33,645 nt of DNA from an uncultured Lachnospiraceae bacterium (GTDB lineage: Bacteria > Bacillota > Clostridia > Lachnospirales > Lachnospiraceae), in assembly GCA_947174615.1 (NCBI GenBank), contig CAMWJQ010000001.1, forward strand, positions 1 through 33,645. The letters are read 5' to 3'. Under the pieces are notes generated by a model, which did no database searches, was not told the origin of the DNA, and worked only from the letters and a program-made list of their open reading frames with translations. Of this stretch, positions 16,001 through 23,211 are shown in pieces; position 1 is the stretch's first letter, and every line of letters starts with the position of its first letter. The position numbers and the translations under genes were made by a program.

Positions 16001-16444
16001 GGATTATCGCTTGCCGGAAATCTCGCGCGGGAAGAGAATTATGAAGTTCCGATGAATATCAGAGGTGAGATTACCTCTGTCAATCTGAAAATATATCACA
16101 ATGCGTCTCAGACTGGGAAAGTTGCCATCACGCTTGATACAGCACAGCTTGGAAAAGTTGCGGCAGAGTTTGATGTCACAAAGGATCGCATATCAGGCAT
16201 GATTGTATATGAGAATAAGGCAGAACAGATGACGCTTGCACAGGTTGAACAGGCTGTGAGACAGGAATTTGGCAGTGCAGGAGAGAAGCGGACAGCGATC
16301 AGTCTGGTGCATACGAGGTCTGTTGATCTCAATAAATTTGGGCAGGACAGAGATCAAAATAATGCAGCGGAGGATACAAAAGTTTCGACAAGCGAATTGT
16401 ATCATACTGCCAAAGCATTTTTGACAGCGCTCAGAGACATATGA
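13100..16444 (+). CDS. Very long helical-repeat protein of the flagellin locus (DUF6240-like, FliK-like C-terminus)
   Basis: 1114 aa, soluble, acidic, almost entirely helical, with no signal peptide or membrane segment. The N-terminal ~40 residues are Ser/Thr-rich and low complexity. The bulk repeats a helical unit with the phrase 'g..it.eNI..l' (for example 'PVTNENIEELVDAV', 'MEINEENIHAVKEV', 'SISIDNIQAASNLI'). The C-terminal part (about 985-1085: 'VNLKIYHNASQTGKVAITLD', then 'LGKVAAEFDV', 'LAQVEQAVRQEFG') resembles the FliK/Flg_hook domain of hook-length control proteins. I recall similar large proteins (DUF6240) beside flagellin in Lachnospiraceae. ATG 13100 is chosen over 13094, which abuts the AGGGA site. 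It is probably cotranscribed with flagellin; the molecular role is unproven. Confidence 0.75.
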   Translation: MKITVDTQYSASVPVNTESTTTTYKPSAQHTGKVSRSGYTLDIADKVMENEAYGGHGMTADEIMQQAANSNAQSKKDFMIVMSSCVSGEDLQKMQEEGFNPGSVDVETYVTIVDQIKVKLAQAGVEVTGYNDDLDVETVEEIVGSITDAGSLVNQLAGALQQSDMPVTNENIEELVDAVMEASGIGELSEDAIKYLLVNQKTPTIENIYKAQYSSTENIRQSQGYYSEGQGSYGKYYAKKADSVNWDNLEGRIDSVIKEAGLDKDAAAKAQAVENARWLITSGIEFNAAALLKVTELKNLQLPMKQEEIANLCVTAMENGKSPAEADMRGEQSLAAKAQEIMQEVQEISDEAVHETAVSGKEMNLKNLTQAQRQIEEQQTNNAEKTPIEERVIEKGAEQAAADETAFKELQAKRQLEEIRLIMTEEANRHLLKAGISIDTTELSKLVDALKTAEDRMRAILFQGESTEENTARALIYEETLTKTKELADMPAAVIGKILSKIPHSTLLRIHEAGKELQKNFENQQDTKQNPNQQEKASSAYETLMTEPRKDLGDRIHKAFRNVDDILSDLGFETSEANRRAVRILGYNRMEINEENIHAVKEVDAQVTGVISRMTPATTLQMIRDQKNPLDMTMEELDAYLSEKGMEPEADAERFSKFLQRLDRSGGIDANEREAYIGIYRMFRQIEKSDGAVIGNLVATGAQMNFKNMLSAVRSKAGKNMDVRVDDGFGGLEELISKGKAIDTQINTGFQKDARQQSDSDSQMESQERYYARLSGEINEELAEKTDFTQLDASKITDETTIEAFADTIKMTRVSENSAQRTEEKAEELKNFRDNMRSVEQIDDQIIESLIEYGQSISIDNIQAASNLIFERGSLFRQILTASVANAENTDDAGEIDGAEHETADGSAAEHDVLQQANHFVEHLTDARQAGTSYQEIIQEANKAVEQMIYADGSSQIDVKAAKALYKGLSLAGNLAREENYEVPMNIRGEITSVNLKIYHNASQTGKVAITLDTAQLGKVAAEFDVTKDRISGMIVYENKAEQMTLAQVEQAVRQEFGSAGEKRTAISLVHTRSVDLNKFGQDRDQNNAAEDTKVSTSELYHTAKAFLTALRDI

Positions 16445-16497
16445 CAGCGATTCGGTTAGAGGGCTTATCAGAAGGCTTATAGGAAAGAGGAAAGTGC

Positions 16498-18321
16498 ATG
16501 AGAATTAATTACAACGTTTCATCAATTATAGCAAGAAATGCTTTGAATAATAATGACAAGAGAGTGGCTGCTTCCACACAGAGATTGTCAAGCGGATACA
16601 AGATCAATTCCGCGGCGGACGATGCAGCAGGGCTTGCGATTGCAAGGCGCATGAACGCCCAGATCAAGAGCTTACAGGAGGCGAACAGAAGTGCAAACGA
16701 CGGTCTGTCTGCACTGAATACGGCAGACGGCGCCATGTCAGAAATGCATGATATCTTACAGCGTATGAATGAGCTGGCAATCCAGTCAGCAAACGGAACC
16801 AATGCAGATTCAGACAGAGAGATGATTCAGAATGAGATTGACCAGCTCGTCAATGAGCTGGATAGAATCGCGAACACGACACAGTACAATGCACAGAATC
16901 TGCTGGACGGCAGTTTTGCATACAAGGCATACACCAGTATTGATAACACGAAGGTGATGTCCTACACAGAAGGCGTGTCAACAGGAACTTATATTATCGG
17001 TCAGTTAAAATATTATCACTATGATGAGTTGACAACCCGCTATAAGACAGAGGAGACAAAGATTAAGGATACAGATGGGAAACTCGTCAATGTAACCTAT
17101 GCCTCCACCCAGGTTAAGATCACAGAAAACGAGCGCATCGAAGTGGACAATGATGATAATGTACTGAATGATTCGCTCATAACAAGTTCGTCCCTGGGAC
17201 AGTATTCGACGAATATCACTCAGGCTAAACCATTCCCGGAGGGCTCTAAGGTATCTGTGAAGGATGATAAAATTGTCATCAATGCGCAGGGCAATTTTGA
17301 AATCAAAATCTCAGTGAATGACAGGACGCCCCTTGGCACGGTGACGACGACATCTACGCCCAGCTCAGCTGGAGGCACCGGTGTGGATAGTATTGTGAAA
17401 AAGTATGACAATACGACAATCGCAGGTGGAACCGTTGTCACAACGACTTCATATAGTACAATAAAGACATATCACAATATCGCGGTCGAAGGACCAAATG
17501 GAAAGCGCTACAATATCGGCGAACTGAATTTCTTTAACAATACGGATTCCAACGGAAAAGAGATCTCAGGGCAGGAAATCTATACAGATTTCAGAGGTGA
17601 TAATGGCAGAGGACTCAAGGAAGATTTTGCAGACTTTTTTAAAGAAAAGAATCCTCAGTGTGTGATTGATATTGATTCTGTGGCATGGGACGGGACTTCC
17701 GGTACGTTTGAGATTGCATATACGGCGACGGATTCCAGAACAGGCGCCAAAACGCAGTATACAGAACAATTCACTTTGTATAAGGACACAAACGACTATG
17801 GCGATGTGATGGCGACACAGAAAGGCTTAAATGATTATCTGTACGCTGAGAAACAGATTACCCGAACAGAGTATGTCATTGGAAATAATGACCCCAATGA
17901 CTGTCTCAAGATTGATGTGACAGGCATGGGACCTATGGAGGTACAGGTTGGCGCCAATGAAGGTCAGTTTATGACATTGGATATCCCGGCACTCAATGCA
18001 GTGAACCTTGGCGTGGATAAACTCGATCTCACAACAATGGAATCTGCGCGGCTGTCCATTGATGTCATAGGGGATGCAATCAATGAGCTGTCCTCTGTCC
18101 GCGCAAAGATTGGTGCATACTCAAATCGTCTGGAGCACACGATCACAAATCTGGACACAACAGAGGAAAATATCACAGCCTCCTACTCCCGCATTATGGA
18201 CGTGGATATGGCGACAGAGATGACAGAGTACTCGACAGTACAGGTATTGGTGCAGGCATCCACCTCAATGCTGGCACAGGCGAATGAGAGACCGCAGCAG
18301 GTATTACAATTGATACAATAA
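16498..18321 (+). CDS. fliC: Flagellin
   Basis: 607 aa, the filament subunit of the flagellum. The N-terminal D0/D1 region (1-145: 'MRINYNVSSIIARNAL', 'QRLSSGYKINSAADDAAGLA', 'TQYNAQNLLDG') and the C-terminal D1/D0 region (about 500-607: 'RAKIGAYSNRLEHTITNL', 'MLAQANERPQQVLQLI') are both complete. The central ~350 residues are a variable, surface-exposed domain rich in Thr, Ser, Asn and Asp. 'LQRMNELAIQ' keeps Arg89, Leu93 and Gln96, which match the TLR5 contacts R90/L94/Q97 of Salmonella FliC. The start has an AAGAGGAAAG ribosome site. No promoter is visible in the 53 bases upstream, so it is likely read from the long gene before it. FliS follows. Confidence 0.96.
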   Translation: MRINYNVSSIIARNALNNNDKRVAASTQRLSSGYKINSAADDAAGLAIARRMNAQIKSLQEANRSANDGLSALNTADGAMSEMHDILQRMNELAIQSANGTNADSDREMIQNEIDQLVNELDRIANTTQYNAQNLLDGSFAYKAYTSIDNTKVMSYTEGVSTGTYIIGQLKYYHYDELTTRYKTEETKIKDTDGKLVNVTYASTQVKITENERIEVDNDDNVLNDSLITSSSLGQYSTNITQAKPFPEGSKVSVKDDKIVINAQGNFEIKISVNDRTPLGTVTTTSTPSSAGGTGVDSIVKKYDNTTIAGGTVVTTTSYSTIKTYHNIAVEGPNGKRYNIGELNFFNNTDSNGKEISGQEIYTDFRGDNGRGLKEDFADFFKEKNPQCVIDIDSVAWDGTSGTFEIAYTATDSRTGAKTQYTEQFTLYKDTNDYGDVMATQKGLNDYLYAEKQITRTEYVIGNNDPNDCLKIDVTGMGPMEVQVGANEGQFMTLDIPALNAVNLGVDKLDLTTMESARLSIDVIGDAINELSSVRAKIGAYSNRLEHTITNLDTTEENITASYSRIMDVDMATEMTEYSTVQVLVQASTSMLAQANERPQQVLQLIQ

Positions 18322-18346
18322 TTGAAATGAAAGGTCAGGTATTGAT

Positions 18347-18820
18347 ATGACGAGGGAAATGAAACAGATTTTTACAAGACGCATCACGCAGGCAAATCGC
18401 ACACAGTTGGTGGTGATTCTCTATGATATGGTGCTGGAATATCTAAAGGAAGCCATTGCTGCACAGGAGGTTGATTGTGTTCAGGAATATAAAAAAGATA
18501 TGCAGTGTGCCAGAAACTGTATCTCTGAGCTGAGAAACAGTCTTGATTTTAATTATGAAATCTCGAGAAATCTGTTTGCAATCTACGCGTTTGCCGACAG
18601 AGAGCTTGCGAGTGAGATGCATAGTATCAATAAAGAATCTCTTTCCCAGATCGCGGGTATGTTCCAGAAGCTGCGCGACGCATATCACACCATCAGTAAG
18701 GAGGACCACTCACAGCCGTTGATGCAGAATGCACAGAATGTCTATGCAGGATACACATATGGCAGAACCGATGTCAACGAGAGTCTGTACAGCGGTGCGG
18801 CAAGAGGATACTGCGTATAA
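18347..18820 (+). CDS. fliS: Flagellar export chaperone FliS
   Basis: 157 aa, helical. 'RRITQANRTQLVVILYDMVL' and the following 'YLKEAI' match the FliS helix-1 region ('..sP.eLvlmLYdga...l..A'), and the rest gives the four-helix bundle ('ISRNLFAIYAFADREL'). FliS caps the C-terminal helix of flagellin in the cytoplasm and keeps it unpolymerised until export. It is longer than typical FliS (~125 aa) because of a C-terminal tail rich in Tyr, Gly and Asn ('NVYAGYTYGRTDVNESLY'). It lies 25 bases after flagellin, the usual order, and ends in a strong terminator. The N-terminal half is divergent, so identity rests on motif plus context. Confidence 0.82.
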   Translation: MTREMKQIFTRRITQANRTQLVVILYDMVLEYLKEAIAAQEVDCVQEYKKDMQCARNCISELRNSLDFNYEISRNLFAIYAFADRELASEMHSINKESLSQIAGMFQKLRDAYHTISKEDHSQPLMQNAQNVYAGYTYGRTDVNESLYSGAARGYCV

Positions 18821-18825
18821 AAATC

Positions 18826-18867
18826 ATACAGCATTGCAAGAGTCAGAATTGCAATGCTGTATTTTTT
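18826..18867 (+). terminator. Rho-independent terminator after fliS
   Basis: ATACAGCATTGCAA (18826-18839) and TTGCAATGCTGTAT (18849-18862) form a perfect 14-bp stem with a nine-base loop, followed by a run of T to 18867. It ends the flagellin-fliS transcript. Its 3' edge touches the stop codon of the convergent minus-strand gene, and it could serve both directions. Confidence 0.9.
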
Positions 18868-19181
18868 CATGTAATGGGCTGCTCGACAAGCGATTTGTTC
18901 TCATAGCATTCCGGTGAGTCCATATGGTATTCCTCATAGAGCTGCATCTGCTCTGCCTGTTGTAAGAGGAAGCGATAGCGTTTCAGCGCGGAGTTGACCT
19001 CGTAGATATAACAGTCTATCAGGTCCGGGTCTGTTACATTATCAAATCCAGAGTATGCGATCTCAAGAGCGCACTGTGTCTTTCGGATATCGTCAAGCAG
19101 CATATCGCGTGGTGTGCGCGGCTGTCTTTCTGTATTTACGACAGGGTTAAGTATACCTTTCAGACTGAAATATGTTTTCAT
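18867..19181 (-). CDS. YaaL-like small protein (DUF2508 family)
   Basis: 104 aa. 'DDIRKTQCALEIAYSGFDNV' followed by 'TDPDLIDCYIYEVNSALKRY' and 'RFLLQQAEQM' is the DUF2508/YaaL pattern: a short helical protein that ends with a 'DPDLID.YIYE.N....RY.FLL' helix. In Bacillus, yaaL lies between recR and bofA; no function is established. The ATG at 19181 with AAAGGA seven bases upstream gives the usual family length. A longer in-frame reading from the ATG at 19370, which has a good GGAGG site, would add 63 residues unlike anything in the family. It is convergent with fliS and not obviously part of the motility operon. Confidence 0.75.
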   Translation of the reverse strand: MKTYFSLKGILNPVVNTERQPRTPRDMLLDDIRKTQCALEIAYSGFDNVTDPDLIDCYIYEVNSALKRYRFLLQQAEQMQLYEEYHMDSPECYENKSLVEQPIT

Positions 19182-19449
19182 AAGGATGTCCTTTCCATGA
19201 GCTTTGAATACTCGTTGATTCTTTATATAGGACAGTATAGTCCAAAAAAAGGAAAAATATGCATAAAGCTCTGATGAATAATTTTTCTTTTGGGAAATCT
19301 TTCTTCTGCATAAAATTTCGTAAATATTCGTAATGTCATATTTCATACAAAATCCGTCTCTGTTTTTCATAATTGTCCTCCAAAAAATCAAATTTATTTA
19401 GAGATAATTCACAATAAAAAAATAGTTGTGCGAATTTTGACATTTCGAG
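19182..19449 (-). other. A/T-rich spacer with an in-frame 5' extension of the DUF2508 gene
   Basis: The reading frame of the minus-strand DUF2508 gene stays open to about 19391, and an ATG at 19370 is preceded by TTGGAGGACAATT, a good ribosome site. Translation would give a basic, Lys/Tyr/Phe-rich stretch I do not recognise ('KYDITNIYEILCRRKISQ'). A -10-like TATACT on the minus strand (19239-19234) lies between the two candidate starts without a good -35. I see nothing else here. Confidence 0.35.
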
Positions 19450-19477
19450 TGGACAATTTTTTTCAAATCGATATAAT
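19450..19477 (+). promoter_or_regulatory. Probable promoter of the Tad pilus operon
   Basis: TGGACA (19450-19455), 16 bases, TATAAT (19472-19477) is a good sigma-A match. A perfect TTGACA at 19437-19442 is 29 bases from the -10 and so is not usable with it. The predicted start near 19484 leaves a leader of about 110 bases before the first pilus gene. Confidence 0.6.
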
Positions 19478-19484
19478 CATATTT

Positions 19485-19588
19485 GTTCCGTCGGAAACGA
19501 CGAGTGGTCAGCTCGCTGGATTCGTTCACCGGTTTCAGGTGGGATATTCATCAAAAAACATTTAGAAAGAATTATTAGAAAGGAAGCA
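19485..19588 (+). promoter_or_regulatory. Structured 5' leader of the Tad operon
   Basis: Immediately after the predicted transcript start, CGTCG-GAAA-CGACG (19489-19502) makes a perfect five-pair hairpin with a GNRA tetraloop. It overlaps CGAG...CTCG (19501-19515) and is followed by CACC-ggtttca-GGTG (19527-19541). The 40 bases before the ribosome site are A-rich and unstructured. The layout suggests a cis-regulatory RNA, but I cannot match it to a known class; the conserved parts of the cyclic-di-GMP-I aptamer are not present. Confidence 0.35.
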
Positions 19589-19594
19589 TGAAGT

Positions 19595-20107
19595 ATGGGA
19601 ATTCTCATAGGTGTGTTTAGTGCTGCCGTTTTTATGGACTGGCGTTTTTACCGGATTCCAAATGTCTGTATCGCGGCAGGTATGGCGCATGGGATGATAC
19701 TGACATATATGTCATTTTCATGGACAGGTGTGGTTCGTGTGCTGGGTGTCATGGCAGTGCTGTTTATGGTATTTTATCCATTTTATTTATTGGGTGCGCT
19801 GGGGGCAGGGGATGTCAAACTCTTTATGATGATGGGCTGTTTCCATCCGCTTATGGAAAAGGATGGGCTGCTTCATTATATGCTTGTCACGATGGCTCTT
19901 GCAGCGATTCGTTCTGTGATGAAAATGGCAGTGTATCCAGAGTGCAGAGAGCGCCTTTTTTATCTGGCACGCTATGTCCGAAAAGCGGTGCTGACAGGTA
20001 CAGTTGATTCATACGAGATCGACAAGACACAGACGCGTTGTGTGGTGCGTCTGTCTATACCCGCATTTCTCAGTTTGCTGTTGATGAGTGCAGGCGTATA
20101 TGTTTGA
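19595..20107 (+). CDS. tadV: Prepilin peptidase 1 of the Tad locus (A24 family, TadV/CpaA)
   Basis: 170 aa, polytopic. The two catalytic aspartates of A24A peptidases are visible: Asp15 in 'DWRFYRIPN' and Asp73 in 'GAGDVKLF'. The enzyme cleaves the leader of Flp pilin and TadE-type pseudopilins at the cytoplasmic face of the membrane. It has about five hydrophobic segments and a cytoplasmic stretch (about 115-147). It is the first gene behind the Tad promoter and leader. A second ATG seven bases upstream (19588) is in another frame and gives only a ten-codon ORF. A second A24 peptidase gene follows at 27238. Confidence 0.9.
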   Translation: MGILIGVFSAAVFMDWRFYRIPNVCIAAGMAHGMILTYMSFSWTGVVRVLGVMAVLFMVFYPFYLLGALGAGDVKLFMMMGCFHPLMEKDGLLHYMLVTMALAAIRSVMKMAVYPECRERLFYLARYVRKAVLTGTVDSYEIDKTQTRCVVRLSIPAFLSLLLMSAGVYV

Positions 20108-20132
20108 GTAATACAAAAAGGAGAGTGGCGCC

Positions 20133-21131
20133 ATGCGGGCAAGACAGTTTGCAATCTGCGATAGTGATAGTAGATATCTGAAGATGTTGCAGGCTTATCT
20201 GCAAAAAAGAAATCTGGCAGATTTTGAAATTTTGATTTTTGATGCGGTCAGCAAAGCGATGGAAGCAAGCTTGGAGAAGCCATTTGAGCTTCTTTTGATA
20301 GGAGAGGATATTTATGACACAGATGTCATCAATATAAAGGCGTCAAAGACTTATATTCTACAGGAGGATGGTCTTAAAGGCATTACAGAGTACAGTATGA
20401 TTGCGAAGTATCAATCTATGGAGTCCATGATTGCTCAGGTTTTAGAGGAGTTCGCCTCAGACGACTGCTGTAACAGTGTTGAGCGGCGCGGTAGGAACCC
20501 GACAGCGCTCATCAGCTTCTATTCGCCCGACAGGCACAGAGGACAGAGCGCTGCAGCGCTGAGCGCTGCGCAGGTGCTTGCAGATCAGGGCTGTCAGGTG
20601 TTGTATATGAGCCTGATACCATTTACCGGTTTTGAAACACTGATGAAGACAAGCTATGAATCTGATGTGACGGATTTTCTGTATTTTGTGTTAAATCACG
20701 CGGACAAGCTGCTGTATAAACTTGACAGTCTCAAGCGCAGTGTCCATGGTGTTGATTATCTGCCGCCTGCGCTGGACTATGCGGATTTATTAGAGATTGG
20801 CAGGGAGGACTGGCAGCGTGTGATGGATTTGCTTTTGTACAGCAGCGATTATACGCATGTTGTAATAGACTTATCGGAGACCTGCCAAGGATTTTATGAC
20901 ATGCTTGAGAACAGCGACCATGTTTATATTCTGACAGACAGAAGCAATATGTATGCACATGCCATGCTGTCTCATTTTAAGAGGCTTTTACAGGCAAAGG
21001 AATATGATAAAATTCTCGGGCATATGACAGAGTTTGAGCTGCCTCAGGGCTGGGAGGAGCAGTGCGGAGAAGTTGAGCTTCTTGCAGCTTCTCCTGTGGG
21101 CGCCCGCATGAAAGGAGTGCTGAGACTATGA
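20133..21131 (+). CDS. tadZ: TadZ/CpaE-like pilus assembly protein with degenerate P-loop
   Basis: 332 aa. Residues 1-120 resemble a receiver fold ('FAICDSDSRYLKML', 'FELLLIGEDIYDTDV'), but the phospho-acceptor position reads IGED rather than LLLD, so it is an atypical receiver. Residues ~125-332 are a ParA/MinD-type ATPase fold. The Walker A place is 'YSPDRHRGQSAAALSA', lacking both lysines of the deviant KGGxGKS motif; 'HVVIDLSETCQGF' is the Walker B-like strand. TadZ proteins mark the pilus assembly site, usually a pole, and recruit TadA; the E. rectale TadZ structure is the nearest known example. The gene overlaps the CpaF gene by four bases. Confidence 0.85.
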   Translation: MRARQFAICDSDSRYLKMLQAYLQKRNLADFEILIFDAVSKAMEASLEKPFELLLIGEDIYDTDVINIKASKTYILQEDGLKGITEYSMIAKYQSMESMIAQVLEEFASDDCCNSVERRGRNPTALISFYSPDRHRGQSAAALSAAQVLADQGCQVLYMSLIPFTGFETLMKTSYESDVTDFLYFVLNHADKLLYKLDSLKRSVHGVDYLPPALDYADLLEIGREDWQRVMDLLLYSSDYTHVVIDLSETCQGFYDMLENSDHVYILTDRSNMYAHAMLSHFKRLLQAKEYDKILGHMTEFELPQGWEEQCGEVELLAASPVGARMKGVLRL

Positions 21132-22354
21132 ATTGCAAAAGATATGAGGAATGCCGAACGTTTATCAGCGACAGTGTAAGGCAGCGCATTGACCTTTCAA
21201 GAGAGGTCGGGGACGATGAGATTCGGGAGATGATTGACGAACTGGTGGTGCAGATGGGCAGAAAGTATGCCCTGTCACTTACACAGCGGCAGGAGTTGGG
21301 AAAAAGTGTTTTTTACGCAATCCGAAAGCTGGATGTGTTACAGGAGCTGGTGGATTGTGACGAGGTGACAGAAATCATGGTAAACGGCACAGAAAATATT
21401 TTTGTTGAGCGGGCAGGGCAGCTCTATCAGTGGGATAAGCGCTTTGAGACAGTGGAAAAACTGGAAAATGTGATACAGCAGATTGTGGCAAAGTGCAACC
21501 GGGTCGTCAACGAGGCGTCACCGATTGCAGATGCAAGGCTTGACAACGGGTCCCGCGTAAATATTGTGCTGTCTCCTGTCGCTCTGAACGGACCTGTGCT
21601 GACAATCCGCCGATTTCCAGATCATCCGATTACGATGGAGGATTTGATTGGCTTTGGATCGATTACCAGAGAGGCGGCAGCCTTTCTTGAGAAACTGGTC
21701 ATTGCAGGGTACAACATTTTCATCAGCGGCGGGACGGGCTCTGGCAAAACGACATTTTTGAATGCACTGTCACATTATATTCCAAAGACAGAGCGCATTA
21801 TCACCATCGAGGACTCTGCGGAATTACAATTACAAGATATTCCGAATCTGGTGCGGCTCGAGACGAGAACTGCCAACATGGACGGAGCAAAAGAGATTTC
21901 GATACGGGATTTAATCAAATCGTGTCTTCGCATGCGCCCGGACCGCATCATCGTAGGCGAAGTACGAGGCGGTGAGGCAATAGATATGTTACAGGCGTTA
22001 AACACAGGGCACGACGGATCGCTCAGCACAGGACATGCCAACTCTTCGATGGATATGCTCGCGCGTCTGGAGACGATGGTGCTGATGGGGATGGACCTCC
22101 CGCTTGCCGCCGTGCGCAGGCAGATTGCCTCTGGTGTGGATATTATTGTACACTTGGGCAGGCTGCGTGACAGGTCGCGGCGCGTGCTTGAGATTGTGGA
22201 GGTGCTTGGCTTTGAACAGAATGAGATTATTACGCAGGAATTATACCAGTTTCAGGAGACGGGAGAGGAGGAGGGTAAAGTGCTTGGTGTTTTTGCAGAG
22301 AGGAATGTGCTGGCACATCAAGGCAAACTCTGTGCTTCAGGTCTCCTCCTTTGA
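21128..22354 (+). CDS. tadA: Pilus assembly ATPase CpaF/TadA
   Basis: 408 aa, a secretion ATPase of the VirB11/GspE superfamily. An N-terminal helical part is followed by 'VTEIMVNGTENIFVER' (about 80), 'ASPIADARLDNGSRVNIV', Walker A 'GGTGSGKTT' (201-209), 'TIEDSAELQL' (Asp/Glu box), Walker B 'RIIVGEVRGGEA' (about 273) and the His box 'GHDGSLSTGHANS'. It forms a hexamer at the inner face of the membrane and drives assembly of Flp pili by TadB and TadC. All motifs are intact. The last ~40 residues are Glu-rich and divergent. The start overlaps tadZ (ATGA). Confidence 0.95.
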   Translation: MNCKRYEECRTFISDSVRQRIDLSREVGDDEIREMIDELVVQMGRKYALSLTQRQELGKSVFYAIRKLDVLQELVDCDEVTEIMVNGTENIFVERAGQLYQWDKRFETVEKLENVIQQIVAKCNRVVNEASPIADARLDNGSRVNIVLSPVALNGPVLTIRRFPDHPITMEDLIGFGSITREAAAFLEKLVIAGYNIFISGGTGSGKTTFLNALSHYIPKTERIITIEDSAELQLQDIPNLVRLETRTANMDGAKEISIRDLIKSCLRMRPDRIIVGEVRGGEAIDMLQALNTGHDGSLSTGHANSSMDMLARLETMVLMGMDLPLAAVRRQIASGVDIIVHLGRLRDRSRRVLEIVEVLGFEQNEIITQELYQFQETGEEEGKVLGVFAERNVLAHQGKLCASGLLL

Positions 22355-22375
22355 CAAGAAAGAGGGTGATTTTAA

Positions 22376-23191
22376 ATGAAGGAAATGATAAACCGCAGAA
22401 TTGACGCCAAGGGACGCCTGCCGCCAAAGACAGATACAAAGATAGACTTGGAGATAGACTATAAAAGTTATGCATTTTCAATACAGGAGCTGGTGATGTA
22501 TTTTTTGTCCGGCGGCTTGTTCATGGCAGCAGTTAGCTGGCTTTTTTATGACAGCGTGCTTGCATGGCTTTTGTTGATGCCCGTGGTGGCGTATTTTTTG
22601 AAAGATAAAGAACGGTATGCATGTCTGAACCGTAAGCGGAAATTAGAGATTGAATTTCGAGAGGTTATTTTAAGTGCCGCGTCGAATCTACAGGCGGGCT
22701 ACAGCATAGAAAATGCGTTTCAGGAATCCTACAGGGATATTGTGGTGCTGTATGGCAAAGAGTCAGTGATGGCAAAGGAGTTACGTCTGATGTTTCGTAA
22801 ATTGGGCAATAATGAACCGCTTGAGCGTGCGCTTTCAAACCTTGCAGACAGGAGCGGCGTGCGGGATATCCGCGATTTTGCAGATATATTTCAAATTGCA
22901 AAGCGGGGTGGGGGTGATCTGCGCGGCATTATCACAAACACTGCGCAGATTATTGGCGACAAGCAGGAAATCAGGCGCGAGATTGAGACAGTGGTGAGTG
23001 AGAAACGGTTTGAACAGCAGATTATGCGTTTTATTCCATTTTTCATTATCTTCTATATCTCGCTGACCACCAAGGGCTATTTTGAAAGCCTGTACCACAA
23101 TCTGTTTGGCTGGATTTTAATGACGGCAGCCCTTGCTGTCTATATCGTGGCATGTCGGATTTCAGACAGAATTTTACACATTGAAGTATAA
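22376..23191 (+). CDS. tadB: Tad pilus membrane platform protein TadB (T2SSF domain)
   Basis: 271 aa. Two N-terminal membrane helices (about 38-58 and 60-78) are followed by the cytoplasmic T2SSF helical domain (about 95-215). That domain contains 'SNLQAGYSIENAFQES', 'LERALSNLADRSGV', 'FADIFQIAKRGGGDL' and 'EIETVVSEKRFEQ', the TadB/TadC pattern. Two C-terminal helices follow. TadB and TadC form the inner-membrane platform that CpaF rotates or pushes to add pilin subunits. The start lies 21 bases after cpaF with AAGAAAGAGGG upstream. Confidence 0.9.
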   Translation: MKEMINRRIDAKGRLPPKTDTKIDLEIDYKSYAFSIQELVMYFLSGGLFMAAVSWLFYDSVLAWLLLMPVVAYFLKDKERYACLNRKRKLEIEFREVILSAASNLQAGYSIENAFQESYRDIVVLYGKESVMAKELRLMFRKLGNNEPLERALSNLADRSGVRDIRDFADIFQIAKRGGGDLRGIITNTAQIIGDKQEIRREIETVVSEKRFEQQIMRFIPFFIIFYISLTTKGYFESLYHNLFGWILMTAALAVYIVACRISDRILHIEV

Positions 23192-23211
23192 ATAGAGAAG
23201 CTGTGTAGGAG

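Noticed and set aside
16445..16497. Separate flagellin promoter or CsrA-type leader hairpin
   Set aside because: The 53-base gap contains no -10/-35 or sigma-28 pair and no hairpin presenting GGA in its loop; only a ribosome site is visible.
19437..19477. Perfect TTGACA paired with TATAAT before the Tad operon
   Set aside because: The two boxes are 29 bases apart; TGGACA with 16-base spacing is the usable pair.
19485..19588. Cyclic-di-GMP-I riboswitch in the Tad leader
   Set aside because: The conserved aptamer sequence blocks are not found; only hairpins of unknown class can be supported.
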